The translations under genes were made by a program, and so were the position numbers. From assembly GCF_007990525.1 (NCBI RefSeq), contig NZ_AP019823.1, positions 744,001 to 808,000 of the forward strand: a stretch of DNA of 64,000 bases. The letters run 5' to 3'. This document shows, piece by piece, positions 11,607-19,847 of the stretch (its first letter is position 1; the number at the start of each line of letters is the position of its first letter). The notes under the pieces are model-generated. The model was given only the letters and a program-made list of their open reading frames with translations. It made no database searches and had not been told where the DNA came from. Source of the DNA: Leptotrichia hofstadii. Lineage in GTDB: Bacteria > Fusobacteriota > Fusobacteriia > Fusobacteriales > Leptotrichiaceae.

Positions 11607-11930
11607 TTGATTATGAACAAGAGAAGTAAAAGGTACACAGATGAATTTAAAATGTTAATTTTAGAATTGCTGGAAGAAGGAAGAACAAAAAAATCATTAG
11701 AAAATGAATATGGGGTAGCAACGACAACAATCAGAAAATGGGAAAAAGAATTTAAAGGAATCATAGATAAAAAATACAATGCTAACGAAGCTTTAAATGA
11801 AATTATGGCCTTAAAAAGGAAACTGCAACAAGAAATGGATAAAAATAAAAAATTAGAAAAAGAGCTGGAACCAAAGGAATTAGATATTGACATATTAAAA
11901 AAGGCATCAGCCATATTGATGAAAAAATAA
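11607..11930 (+). CDS. IS3-family transposase OrfA (helix-turn-helix subunit)
   Basis: This is a 107-residue basic protein with an N-terminal helix-turn-helix (KRYTDEFKMLILELLEEG, then TTTIRKWEKEF) and a C-terminal leucine-rich coiled coil ending near DILKKASAILMKK, the standard OrfA plan. The TTG at 11607 has AAGGAG at ideal spacing; an ATG at 11613 is the alternative. The gene ends in A-AAA-AAT-AA, a place where a -1 ribosomal frameshift can produce the OrfAB transposase. Confidence 0.88.
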   Translation: MIMNKRSKRYTDEFKMLILELLEEGRTKKSLENEYGVATTTIRKWEKEFKGIIDKKYNANEALNEIMALKRKLQQEMDKNKKLEKELEPKELDIDILKKASAILMKK

Positions 11931-12827
11931 GGACCGTTGACAAGTACGCATTAGTAAAGACTTTATTCAATGAGTTTAATGTTTCAAAATCAAGAATAAT
12001 TAATTTAATAGGCATTAAAAAAAGCAGCTATTACTACTGGGTTAAAGAGGTCAAGACACAAAGGGATATAGAAAATAAAATTTTGTACGATATAATAAAA
12101 TCAATATGGCAAGACAGCAGAAAAACTTACGGAGCAGTAAGAATTCATAAAAAACTAAGAAAGTTAGGATTAGAAGTAAACATAAAACGAGTCAGAAGAT
12201 TGATGAAGGAAAATCAGATAAAGTCAATAATTCATAAAAAATTTAGAAATTATAACAAATCAGATGATATAAAAGAAGCAGCAAGAAATATTTTAAAGAG
12301 AAATTTTGATACAGAAAAATTAAATGAAAAATGGGTAAGTGATATAACATATATTTGGACAAGAAAGGACGGGTGGTGCTACTTATCAAGTATAATGGAT
12401 TTGCACAGCAGAAGAATAATATCACATAAGGTTGGAAAATTTATGGATATAAAATTAGTTATCGATACCTTAAAAATGGCGATATATAAAAGAGGGGATA
12501 TAACTGATCTGATAATACATACAGATAGAGGAAGCCAGTATATGAGTAAAGAATATCGTAAATTTTGTGCAAAAAAAGGCATAAGCATAATCTTACAGCA
12601 GAAAAGGAAATCCTTATGATAATGCATGTATAGAATCATTCCATGCAACATTGAAAAAAGAATATGTACATAATGAAAACTATGAAAATCTAGAAAGTTT
12701 AAGAAGTGGAATGTACGAGTATATAGAAATATGGTATAATAACAGCAGAATACACAGTAAAATAGGATTTACAAGTCCGAATGAATACGAAGAAAGCATA
12801 AAGAAAGGAAACAAAGAAATTGCTTAA
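11921..12827 (+). pseudogene. IS3-family transposase OrfB with a frameshift before the catalytic glutamate
   Basis: The orfB frame is entered by -1 slippage at the A run near 11922-11927. The integrase core shows the first catalytic aspartate in VSDITYIW and the second in HTDRGSQY. Near 12595 one extra base shifts the frame and gives an early stop at 12619. The other frame continues with GNPYDNACIESFHATL, which holds the catalytic glutamate, and ends at 12827. The DDE triad is therefore split over two frames and the transposase should be dead, unless the extra base is a sequencing error. Confidence 0.85.
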
Positions 12828-12856
12828 AAATAGTCTAAATTTTGGGGGACACTCCA

Positions 12857-13065
12857 AAAACTTTATCAATATATGAAAAATCCAGAAAATATAGATATAT
12901 ATAGGAAAACAATGGAAAGTGAGTTTTTTGAGGAGTGGTTCAGGGAAATATTTTTAAAGGATATAAAAAAATTAAGGAAGAAAGTTTTAATAGTGATGGA
13001 TAACATCCGATTTCATAGAAAGAGCATATTAGAAAAGATGGTTAAGGAAACAGCATCGTCTGTTA
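12857..13065 (+). mobile_element. IS630-like transposase remnant
   Basis: The frame from 12873 encodes EFFEEWFREIFLKDIKK followed by VLIVMDNIRFHRKS, which matches the DDE_3 region of IS630-type transposases, where the aspartate before Asn is catalytic. The N-terminal half and the last catalytic acidic region are missing. The reading frame then runs into unrelated transposase sequence. It abuts the right end of the IS3 element directly. Confidence 0.7.
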
Positions 13066-13079
13066 TTTCTTCCGCCATA

Positions 13080-13216
13080 AGGTTAAAGTGGATGGCAAGA
13101 TGAATAAAATAAAAGCTGTGCCAAAATTTTTAGACCTGATAGATATAAAAAGGTGACGCTATGGGAACACAGAAGGAAATTGTGAAAAAGATTGTAAGGA
13201 AGAATAAGGGGAGCAT
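13080..13216 (+). mobile_element. ISAs1-like transposase remnant with internal deletion
   Basis: One frame reads VDGKMNKIKAVPKFLDLIDI. After a frame change another reads DAMGTQKEIVKKIVRKNKG. These are the two sides of the well-known ISAs1-family stretch in which the leucine-rich LLDLLDI segment is followed by a short strand and then DAMG-QK. The strand between them is deleted here. Nothing else of the element remains. From 13217 to the promoter at 13287 I see no other feature. Confidence 0.6.
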
Positions 13217-13286
13217 CATAGATTGTATATATATTTAAAATTTAATAATTATTTCATGCGTTTTTCCTGAATAAAATTAAAATTTC

Positions 13287-13315
13287 TTGACAAAAATATA
13301 AAAAATAAGTATAAT
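13287..13315 (+). promoter_or_regulatory. Consensus sigma-70 promoter of the injection-system locus
   Basis: TTGACA at 13287-13292 and TATAAT at 13310-13315 are separated by exactly 17 bases, a perfect consensus. The start point would be near 13322, about 50 bases before the sheath gene, with an A/T-rich leader and AAAGGAATTAGGA ahead of the ATG. The strength predicted fits a structural operon whose first products are needed in many copies. Confidence 0.85.
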
Positions 13316-13372
13316 TTACAAAAGATATGTTTGGTATTTGTAAAAAAATATGTATGAAAGGAATTAGGATAG

Positions 13373-15538
13373 ATGACAACTAAAAATTTTATTAATCAGA
13401 CAAATAGAACGATTCTATTTGAAGAAGTTAATCCAGAAAAAATGGATTTAATAACTTTGATTGATGATGCACGAGAGATGGATTCACTTGATGATGAAAG
13501 AATACTTGAAATTAATAAGCATTTGTTAGTAAGCAGTTTTGATGAATTTTTAGCAAAGTTTGAGCCAAAAGTTTACAGTTATTATAATGCGGAAACTCAA
13601 AGTATAAAGTATATTTTGAAAAAGCCTGAAGGAATACCAGAAGAACTGATAACTGAAATTAAAATTGATAACGGCAATACATTTTTTAAAATGTTAAATA
13701 CTCTTATTGAAGCTAGAAAATCACAAGGAAATAGAAACGTAGACTTCAAATTTGAAAATATTTTAGAGTTAATATCTCCAAAAAAAGTAATTGAAGATAT
13801 AAAACAGACAAGAAAAGAAATTGCATATGTATATAATAAATACGAGGAACTTGATGATGAAAATCCTAAAAAATTGGAATTAGGAGATAAACTTAATGAA
13901 AAGTTTGAAGAGGCTTCAAAAAATTATAGTAATGTTTTAGGAATGCTTCCGCTAGCTATTGAAGATATAAAAACAAGACTTCTTATTGGACATGATGAAA
14001 ATAATGCAAAATCTGAAAAGATTAAATTGGGAATGCTTCAAGTTGGAGATAAGGGAGAACTTGAAGTTATAGAATACAAACAGGAAGAATCAAGAGCATT
14101 AACTTTAGTAGAGGAAAAACATACGACAGAATTAGTTGAAGCGTTTAGAGATGATTATGAAAGTATTTCAGAAGAACCAAACCAATACATAAGTGATTTA
14201 GTTGTAAGAACATTTGTACCTTTAGCAAAAGGAATTGTCGAAATTGATCCAGTGCAGGAAGTTGAAAATTATAATAATTACTTGGTTTTTTATAAATCAG
14301 CTCAGGAAGATTTTGTAAAAATTGCAAAACCATTGATAGAAAAATTGTTAGGTATAAAAATGTTCTTTGAACAGTATGATACTAAAGTGTCGTTAATGAA
14401 ACCAACATTATTAATAACAAATATAAAACCTGAAATGATTGTTAAAGCTGGAAACAAAGAAAGATTGCAGGCATTCTTAAATACAGTCAATGCGAAAAAT
14501 GATTTTGACAATACAATTTGGTTTGGAATATATCCAAATGTGGATTTAGATGTGGAAAAAGGTAAAAAGAAAGTAAGAGAAAGATTTAAAGGAACTAAGG
14601 CTGAAGAGAAAATTGAAAAGAATACAATAGAAACTTTAACAAACCTGATGACAGTTTTAGGTAAATATAAAATACAAGTATTTTTTAATTTTGAAGGAAC
14701 TTATGAAACATCATTTGATAATTTGGCAACTATGGGTGTTGATAAATACATAGAAAAAACTAAAATTCTTGAGGATCAACCTTATTCAGAATATCTAATA
14801 CCTTCAATTCCCAATTTTACAATAATACCAAAAGATAAATCTGGTGTAGTGCTAGATTTTAAAATGAAGTATCAAGAAGAAGTTGGTGCTGAATTATCAA
14901 AAGACAAGGAAGATTTGTTGAAATTTTGGATAGAGGGAGTATATGTTGATTCTTCTTATGTTGCGGCAGGAATAACAGCAGCCAGTCAATGTCCTAATTT
15001 CTTAAAAGATAGATTCAAAAATGTATCACCAGTATATCCAGGAGTGAGATTTGATATAGAAGCTGAAGATAATTCATATAAAGCAAGAACTACTATGTCA
15101 AAAGAAATTTCAGGATTTACAAATACAATAAAAGATAGAATCAATCAGTTTAATTACGGATTCATATTTTCATCTGATTCTGCACATATGCAAAAAGAAA
15201 AAATAAAAAATATTGTTGTTTATAAGGCAAGAACTTTAGCAAGAAATCCAGAAGGAACTTATGAATCATTGTATAAAACTTTAACAACAACATTTATTGA
15301 AAGAACTTTAAGATTTGTTACAACTGACTTTAAGGAAGATAAATTAAATATGTTCTTTAGTACAAATCCAGAAAGTCAAAAATCAATATGGACAAAAGAC
15401 TTAAAATTTGTAAATGGAATAATGCAAAAAGGTGATGACATTACACATACAATTGATGAAGAAAACGGGATATGTCAGTTAAATATAACATTTGCAGGAA
15501 ATGTTAAGAATTTGCAAGTTGAAATTAACAAAAACTAA
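13373..15538 (+). CDS. TssC-like contractile sheath protein (candidate, long form)
   Basis: The 721-residue soluble protein has no signal peptide. Its C-terminal third (about residues 495-715) resembles TssC/sheath proteins, notably VDSSYVAAGITAASQ near 524 followed by a P-x-F-L-K-D-R-F stretch, and a final beta-rich segment. The N-terminal half is acidic and helical with a possible coiled coil near 150-190, and may replace or include the TssB part, since no separate tssB is seen. The next gene encodes a tube-like protein, the usual sheath-tube order. The assignment rests on pattern and context; a structure prediction would be decisive. Confidence 0.6.
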   Translation: MTTKNFINQTNRTILFEEVNPEKMDLITLIDDAREMDSLDDERILEINKHLLVSSFDEFLAKFEPKVYSYYNAETQSIKYILKKPEGIPEELITEIKIDNGNTFFKMLNTLIEARKSQGNRNVDFKFENILELISPKKVIEDIKQTRKEIAYVYNKYEELDDENPKKLELGDKLNEKFEEASKNYSNVLGMLPLAIEDIKTRLLIGHDENNAKSEKIKLGMLQVGDKGELEVIEYKQEESRALTLVEEKHTTELVEAFRDDYESISEEPNQYISDLVVRTFVPLAKGIVEIDPVQEVENYNNYLVFYKSAQEDFVKIAKPLIEKLLGIKMFFEQYDTKVSLMKPTLLITNIKPEMIVKAGNKERLQAFLNTVNAKNDFDNTIWFGIYPNVDLDVEKGKKKVRERFKGTKAEEKIEKNTIETLTNLMTVLGKYKIQVFFNFEGTYETSFDNLATMGVDKYIEKTKILEDQPYSEYLIPSIPNFTIIPKDKSGVVLDFKMKYQEEVGAELSKDKEDLLKFWIEGVYVDSSYVAAGITAASQCPNFLKDRFKNVSPVYPGVRFDIEAEDNSYKARTTMSKEISGFTNTIKDRINQFNYGFIFSSDSAHMQKEKIKNIVVYKARTLARNPEGTYESLYKTLTTTFIERTLRFVTTDFKEDKLNMFFSTNPESQKSIWTKDLKFVNGIMQKGDDITHTIDEENGICQLNITFAGNVKNLQVEINKN

Positions 15539-15581
15539 TTATGTTTAGTAACAAAAAATTATATATATAAGGAGGAATTTT

Positions 15582-16019
15582 ATGGGATTCAGATTAAACG
15601 TAAAAGGACAAGGAGAAGAAATTTTGTTAGAAAAGGAAAGTATCTTGGATGTTAAATTTCTTTCAGAATCACCTGATGATTCAAATGCAAGAGCAACTGA
15701 TTTAGGAATTATTCTTGAAATCAAAGGAAAAATTTTGGCAGCTGCAAATGGAGATGCCGAAGATGATACAAGAAAGGTTGCTCAATGGTCATTAGTACCT
15801 GCTGAATCTAGTGATGCGTACAGAACTGTGGCATTAGAAGTAATATCTGCAGGACAAATGGTAAGAAAAATTGATATGACAAATGCGTTTGTTGTTGATT
15901 ACGAAGAATCTTATGGAGATCAGGCAGGGACTGGAACATTCTCATTGAAAATCAAACAGAAAAAAGAGAAAGTTAAGGAAGTTGCAATTGAAGGTGGATA
16001 TGCTGCTCAGGAAGCATAA
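15582..16019 (+). CDS. Hcp-like inner tube protein (candidate)
   Basis: This 145-residue, mainly beta protein has the size and strand pattern of Hcp/tail-tube proteins, including the closing motif GTGTFSLKIKQ, which matches the last strands of Hcp-type tubes. AGGAGG precedes the ATG. It follows the sheath gene by 43 bases and is followed by a strong hairpin with a T run. It probably forms the stacked-ring tube propelled by the sheath. It is also homologous to the two ends of the protein encoded at 16910. Confidence 0.65.
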   Translation: MGFRLNVKGQGEEILLEKESILDVKFLSESPDDSNARATDLGIILEIKGKILAAANGDAEDDTRKVAQWSLVPAESSDAYRTVALEVISAGQMVRKIDMTNAFVVDYEESYGDQAGTGTFSLKIKQKKEKVKEVAIEGGYAAQEA

Positions 16020-16027
16020 TGTAACAC

Positions 16028-16065
16028 AAGGAGGTAGACAATCCCGTCTATCTCCTTTTATTTTT
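16028..16065 (+). terminator. Intrinsic terminator after the sheath and tube genes
   Basis: Bases 16028-16039 pair with 16046-16057 (12 bp, one G-T pair), with a six-base loop and then TTTTATTTTT. Because the next gene is in the same direction only about 25 bases later, it probably works as a partial terminator that lowers expression of downstream genes relative to sheath and tube. The AGGAGGT inside the stem is not followed by a start codon. Confidence 0.75.
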
Positions 16066-16088
16066 ATAGGAGGGAAATTACAGAAATA

Positions 16089-16871
16089 ATGTTTATAAAT
16101 AAATATCCAGTTTTTAAAAAAGGGAATGTGCTGGAAAAGGAAGATTTAGATTTATTAAGGGATAATCCGCTCGAAGTGTTGAGCTTGATGTATTCTGATA
16201 AAAGTAATGGAATAATAAAAGGATTTGACTTGATACCTAATTATAGTGAAAGAATAGTGATAATTACAAAAGGAATGGCAAAATGTAATGGGGAACTTTT
16301 TTGGATGAAGGAAGATTATATATTTGATATGCCAAAACAAGAGGAACGGTATATATTAAAACTTAAATTAGTGTCAGATATAGAAGAAAGAAAATATTAT
16401 GTAAGGGAAGGACGTTTTGTGCTGGAACTTGGGGAAAATGTTAATGAAGATGAAATTGAGATAACAAGGTTTATCACAAGAGAAGGGGCTGAATTGAGAA
16501 ATGACTATCAAAATTTCAGGGATTTGAGAAGAGATTTTAATTTGATGGAAATTATAAATACAAAATATTCTTCAGCACATAAATGGGGAACTTTTCATCC
16601 ACATGTATTGAAACTATGGGGAAAGGAAGTTTCAAAAAAGGAAAATCTTGATATTTTTGATATAAATTTTTATGTAACTTGTCTACAGCAGGATGTTATA
16701 GAACGAGATGTCATAACTTCATATATAAATGCAAAACTTAATTTGACAGATGAAAATTATACAAATGAACAAATGTTTAGACATTTATTGACAATATTAG
16801 ATAATTTAGGAACAGAAAGAAAAAAAGTTGAGAAAAAACGAATAATACCTAGAAAAATAATAGTAGAATAA
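16089..16871 (+). CDS. Probable baseplate/adaptor protein (TssK or phage receptor-domain like)
   Basis: This is a 260-residue soluble protein. Residues about 30-110 have the alternating pattern of a beta-sandwich: a SNGIIKGFDLIPN segment, then IVIITKGMAKCNGELFWMKED, then an EERYILKLKLV strand. This recalls phage tail/baseplate proteins and the N-terminal shoulder of TssK. A charged helical C-terminus follows (NYTNEQMFRHLLTILDNL). GGAGGG precedes the ATG at 16089. It lies directly after the tube gene. The family is not certain; a role linking baseplate and tube is inference. Confidence 0.5.
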   Translation: MFINKYPVFKKGNVLEKEDLDLLRDNPLEVLSLMYSDKSNGIIKGFDLIPNYSERIVIITKGMAKCNGELFWMKEDYIFDMPKQEERYILKLKLVSDIEERKYYVREGRFVLELGENVNEDEIEITRFITREGAELRNDYQNFRDLRRDFNLMEIINTKYSSAHKWGTFHPHVLKLWGKEVSKKENLDIFDINFYVTCLQQDVIERDVITSYINAKLNLTDENYTNEQMFRHLLTILDNLGTERKKVEKKRIIPRKIIVE

Positions 16872-16909
16872 AAAAATTTAAATAAAAGAAATAAACAGGA
16901 GGAAAATTT

Positions 16910-17803
16910 ATGAAATTTAGAGTAAGTATAGCTGGAGGAAATAACAATACATCAAATAATCCGTTCGGAGGTTTAGGCAACGTTTCAGTTCCAAGTGTAG
17001 CAATGAACTTTGTATCAAATGGAGAAAATAAAAATCCAATTTCAAATGCAATGGGAGGACTGACACAGCAAGGCGGAGTAATTCTTTCAAGTGATGAAAT
17101 ATTGGAAGTATCTTACAGTACAAACCCAATATATGGTGAAACGATGAGTGCTTCTCAAAGCCAAGTAACATTAAGAATTGTAGGAAGATTACTTCCCACA
17201 GCTTCAGAAAATAATAGTCCTGAAGATGAAGGTGAAGGGATAGTTAGCGGAATAATGGGAACACTTGGTATGGGAACATTATTTAACCAGTATAAAAGTG
17301 TAAAACACTTATTTGACAAAGATAATGAAGCAGGAGAAGAACTTCCAGAAGCCTCATTAAGCAGCAACCTCTTATCATCAAGCGGAATTACTGAATCAGT
17401 CGCAAAAAAAACAAAAGAAAGCAGTAAAAGTAAACTTGTTTCTCAAGTATTAGGAGTAAGTTCAGCACTGCCAATGACAAATTCGTTTACAAATGGAATA
17501 GGAAACAGCCTGAAAGGAATGTTCGGAGGACTTGGAAATTTCGGAGAAAGCAATTTATATGATCAAAATAAGCAGAATGTGAAAGAATTATCATTGTGGG
17601 CAATGACTTACGGAGATGAAAAATCAACTAGGGATGTAATGGTGCAGACAGATTTAGGGGGAGGAAAGACGTTTGAATTGTATTTTCCTAAAATGTATGT
17701 GGATAGTTTTAATCAGGATTTTAGTGTTAGAAGTGGAGAAGGTACTTTTGAATTATTATTAAGTCAAACAGTATTTAATGAAGAAAATATTAACCTAAGA
17801 TAG
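16910..17803 (+). CDS. Hcp-fold protein with a large internal insertion
   Basis: The product has 297 residues. Residues about 55-95 (SDEILEVSYSTNP, then VTLRIVGRLLP) align with the N-terminal strands of the tube protein at 15582, and residues about 230-290 (ELSLWAMTYGDEKSTRDV, then VRSGEGTFELLLSQ) align with its C-terminal half. Between them sit about 125 residues rich in Gly, Ser, Asn and Leu, and a Gly/Asn-rich leader precedes the first part. It is probably a specialised tube, cap or cargo-carrying Hcp. AGGAGGA precedes the ATG. Its 3' third is duplicated at 19815-20197. Confidence 0.6.
   Translation: MKFRVSIAGGNNNTSNNPFGGLGNVSVPSVAMNFVSNGENKNPISNAMGGLTQQGGVILSSDEILEVSYSTNPIYGETMSASQSQVTLRIVGRLLPTASENNSPEDEGEGIVSGIMGTLGMGTLFNQYKSVKHLFDKDNEAGEELPEASLSSNLLSSSGITESVAKKTKESSKSKLVSQVLGVSSALPMTNSFTNGIGNSLKGMFGGLGNFGESNLYDQNKQNVKELSLWAMTYGDEKSTRDVMVQTDLGGGKTFELYFPKMYVDSFNQDFSVRSGEGTFELLLSQTVFNEENINLR
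17418..17803 (+). repeat. Hcp-like gene 3' end, duplicated at about 19817-20197
   Basis: The two copies agree closely from AGCAGTAAAAG to the C-terminal strand and diverge only near the last 15 codons. The second copy is joined on its left to a J-domain gene start. Confidence 0.85.
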
Positions 17804-17818
17804 AAAGGAAGTTTAGAT

Positions 17819-18550
17819 ATGATTCAAACAATTATTATGGGTCAGATAGCAAAAATATCATTTGAAGTATCATACAGTATTAAACTAGCAAGATCAGGAG
17901 CTTATGAAAGGGCATTGGATACTTTGAAATCAGCAGATATAATTCATGGAATAATAATTCTTATGGTTAAAGGGAAAAAAATGTTAAAAGGTGATATGGG
18001 AGCTTTATTGAGAAAATATTCTGATTCTAAATTTGCTAAATTATATATAATGGCAGAATTATTTAAAGAATTTAGAGGAATTTTTGTAATTGAAAATCCG
18101 ATTGATAGTGGAAAAAATTATATGAATGAAGCATTATATATAGATAAAAAATTTCCAAAAGAATATAAAAGAATAATGGGATTAACTATAGTAATAGACG
18201 GATTTAAAAAATTAGATACACAAGTAAAAAATGTTTTTATTTTAAATTATAAGGATAATAAAAATAGAAATAAAGCCTCAGGATTTTATCCTTTTAATGA
18301 CAGGCATCAAAAGTTACATATTGATTTAACTCATAATGGCTCATTTGATTTTGGGAATACAAACTTAAGAGCAGATATAAAGAAGCAGAGAATAACAAGA
18401 AAAAATGGAAAAACTATCATAGAATATGATTACAATGTATATATGTATGATTATTTTGAAAAACCTCTTGGAGATACAAAACCTGATTTTGGAAGAAGAT
18501 ATATAATGAGAACAACTCCTATTCCTAGAACAGGAAAAGTTATTATATAG
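17819..18550 (+). CDS. Unknown protein, candidate effector of the Hcp-like cassette
   Basis: The 243-residue, strongly basic protein starts 15 bases after the Hcp-like gene, with AAGGAAG at good spacing. The N-terminal third is helical and moderately hydrophobic (ADIIHGIIILMVKGKK). The C-terminal part is beta-rich with many aromatic and charged residues: FYPFNDRHQKLHIDL, then IEYDYNVYMYDYFEKPL. I do not recognise a family. Position after an Hcp-type gene and before small membrane proteins is that of an effector with membrane-located immunity; the YDYF region weakly recalls DUF3289-type effectors. Function is inference. Confidence 0.55.
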   Translation: MIQTIIMGQIAKISFEVSYSIKLARSGAYERALDTLKSADIIHGIIILMVKGKKMLKGDMGALLRKYSDSKFAKLYIMAELFKEFRGIFVIENPIDSGKNYMNEALYIDKKFPKEYKRIMGLTIVIDGFKKLDTQVKNVFILNYKDNKNRNKASGFYPFNDRHQKLHIDLTHNGSFDFGNTNLRADIKKQRITRKNGKTIIEYDYNVYMYDYFEKPLGDTKPDFGRRYIMRTTPIPRTGKVII

Positions 18551-18580
18551 AATAATAAAACTATAACGTAGGGAGTAAAA

Positions 18581-19033
18581 ATGGTAAATTTTTTAAAAAA
18601 ATATAAATTTGATTTAATAATATTATTTTATATTCAATGTGTACAAAGTTTATTGATATTTTATGAAAACAAATATAATAAGATAATAGAAATAATATTA
18701 ATTCTATTATTGTTTTTCTTTGTAAGGAAAAAAATAACTTATTACTATAAAATATTATTTTATGAAATAATAACAATGTTAATTGAATATTTTTATTTTT
18801 ATAATTATCCTTTTAAAAAAGAATTTATGGCACTTATTGTAATTATAATACTTGTTGAGATAAAATATAAATATATAAAAAAAGTTTTCAGTCAAGGAAA
18901 AGAAATGATAATAAATTGCATAATTTTTTTGTTTATTGCGTATATTATAAAATATGGATTTAAAATACTTGTAATGTTAACGGTAGCTTTAGTCTATTCT
19001 ATTTATATGTTTTTTAATGGAGGGATAAAATGA
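18581..19033 (+). CDS. Polytopic membrane protein, candidate immunity protein
   Basis: The 150-residue protein is nearly all hydrophobic, with about five membrane helices separated by short lysine-rich loops. GGGAG precedes the ATG. It follows the candidate effector by 30 bases and overlaps the next small gene by an ATGA junction, so the two are coupled. No family is recognised. A membrane-embedded immunity role is inferred from position. Confidence 0.6.
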   Translation: MVNFLKKYKFDLIILFYIQCVQSLLIFYENKYNKIIEIILILLLFFFVRKKITYYYKILFYEIITMLIEYFYFYNYPFKKEFMALIVIIILVEIKYKYIKKVFSQGKEMIINCIIFLFIAYIIKYGFKILVMLTVALVYSIYMFFNGGIK

Positions 19034-19158
19034 TAAAAAGATTAAAAAAATTTATACTAGTTTTATTAATTTGTGCGTTAGGTTTAATAATTTTAAATTA
19101 TATTACAACTAAAATACTCTTAAAAAATGGAAGGGTAGAGCAAAATGAAAATAGATAA
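19030..19158 (+). CDS. Small single-span membrane protein
   Basis: This 42-residue ORF starts with the ATG inside the ATGA overlap with the preceding stop, and GGAGGG stands at 19020-19024. The product begins MIKRLKKF and continues with one long hydrophobic helix, then a polar tail. It overlaps the start of the next gene (ATG at 19145) by 14 bases. Two overlaps in a row and a good ribosome binding site support expression despite the short length. Function unknown. Confidence 0.5.
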   Translation: MIKRLKKFILVLLICALGLIILNYITTKILLKNGRVEQNENR

Positions 19159-19660
19159 GTATGTAGATGTTCTTGAAACTATGATTGTAAGTTTAACAAT
19201 TGCTTTTTTTAATGATTTTTTTTCTGAAATATTAGAAGTGTTATTCCTAAAAAAAAATATACGAGAAATTACAGTATTAGGAATTTATATTATAATTTAT
19301 ATTTTTACCGAATTTTATAGAAAAAAAAATAAAAATATTGTTGAATATTATTATAAATTATTAATATTTCAAGTTTCAGGTTCAATATTGCTTTATTTTT
19401 TTTCTTATTCTGAGTTATTGTTATTTAAAAAAGAATCATTCATAACATTTATAATTTTATTTATAATTTCAGAATTAAGATTTAAAGTAAGTTATAAGTT
19501 TTTAAAAAATTTTAATTTAGAAAAAAATGCACTGTATTTATTATATTTTTGTTTAATGATATTTGTAGTAAGAGTTATATTTTTTCTTGTTATTAACACA
19601 GAACTTATATTTAATCAAAGATATGATATTATAGAATCTTTTAAATTATTAAAAAGATAA
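19145..19660 (+). CDS. Polytopic membrane protein, candidate immunity protein
   Basis: This is a 171-residue hydrophobic protein with four to five predicted membrane segments and basic loops. It is translationally overlapped by the small gene before it. In size and composition it resembles the product of 18581 but shows no clear residue-by-residue match. It closes the first copy of the duplicated cassette and is followed by a J-domain gene fragment. No family recognised. Confidence 0.55.
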   Translation: MKIDKYVDVLETMIVSLTIAFFNDFFSEILEVLFLKKNIREITVLGIYIIIYIFTEFYRKKNKNIVEYYYKLLIFQVSGSILLYFFSYSELLLFKKESFITFIILFIISELRFKVSYKFLKNFNLEKNALYLLYFCLMIFVVRVIFFLVINTELIFNQRYDIIESFKLLKR

Positions 19661-19766
19661 AATTATGAAAGAAAAAAAATATTATACTTAATGTTACAAT
19701 TTATAATAATAAAATAATGAAAGTTTGTAAAAAAATATAAAAAGTTATTATGACAGGAGAGAGCAA

Positions 19767-19847
19767 ATGACAGATTATTATAAAATACTAGGTGTTTCAG
19801 AAGATGCTGATGCAGCAGTAAAAGCAAACTTGTTTCTGAAGTTTTAG
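19767..19847 (+). pseudogene. 5' fragment of a J-domain (dnaJ-like) gene
   Basis: The fragment begins MTDYYKIL and continues with GVSEDADA, almost the same as the start of the J-domain gene at 21103. After about 47 bases it joins, out of frame, sequence belonging to the Hcp-like gene and stops after 26 residues. It has its own GGAGAG ribosome binding site. It is the left half of a tandem-duplication junction. Confidence 0.85.

Larger units (their letters stand above)
11529..12856 (+). mobile_element. IS3-family insertion sequence, probably inactive
   Basis: The terminal inverted repeats start TGGAGTGTACCC on the left and, read inward, TGGAGTGTCCCC on the right, and continue with partial matches for about 28 bases. 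Between them lie orfA and orfB in the usual overlapping arrangement. The length of 1,328 bases is typical. No target-site duplication is visible (CAG on the left, AAA on the right), so the element was probably involved in a deletion or recombination after insertion. orfB carries a frameshift. Confidence 0.9.

Noticed and set aside
11526-12859. Target-site duplication of the IS3 element
   Set aside because: The three to four bases on each side differ (CAG against AAA), so none can be claimed.
12873-13103. Intact small gene
   Set aside because: The frame joins an IS630-like piece to ISAs1-like sequence read in a frame that soon breaks; it is a fusion of remnants.
18400-18550. Colicin M-like active site in the candidate effector (YDYNVYMYDYFEKP)
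   Set aside because: The spacing of Asp, Tyr and following His-Arg does not match the colicin M motif; kept only as an unknown effector.
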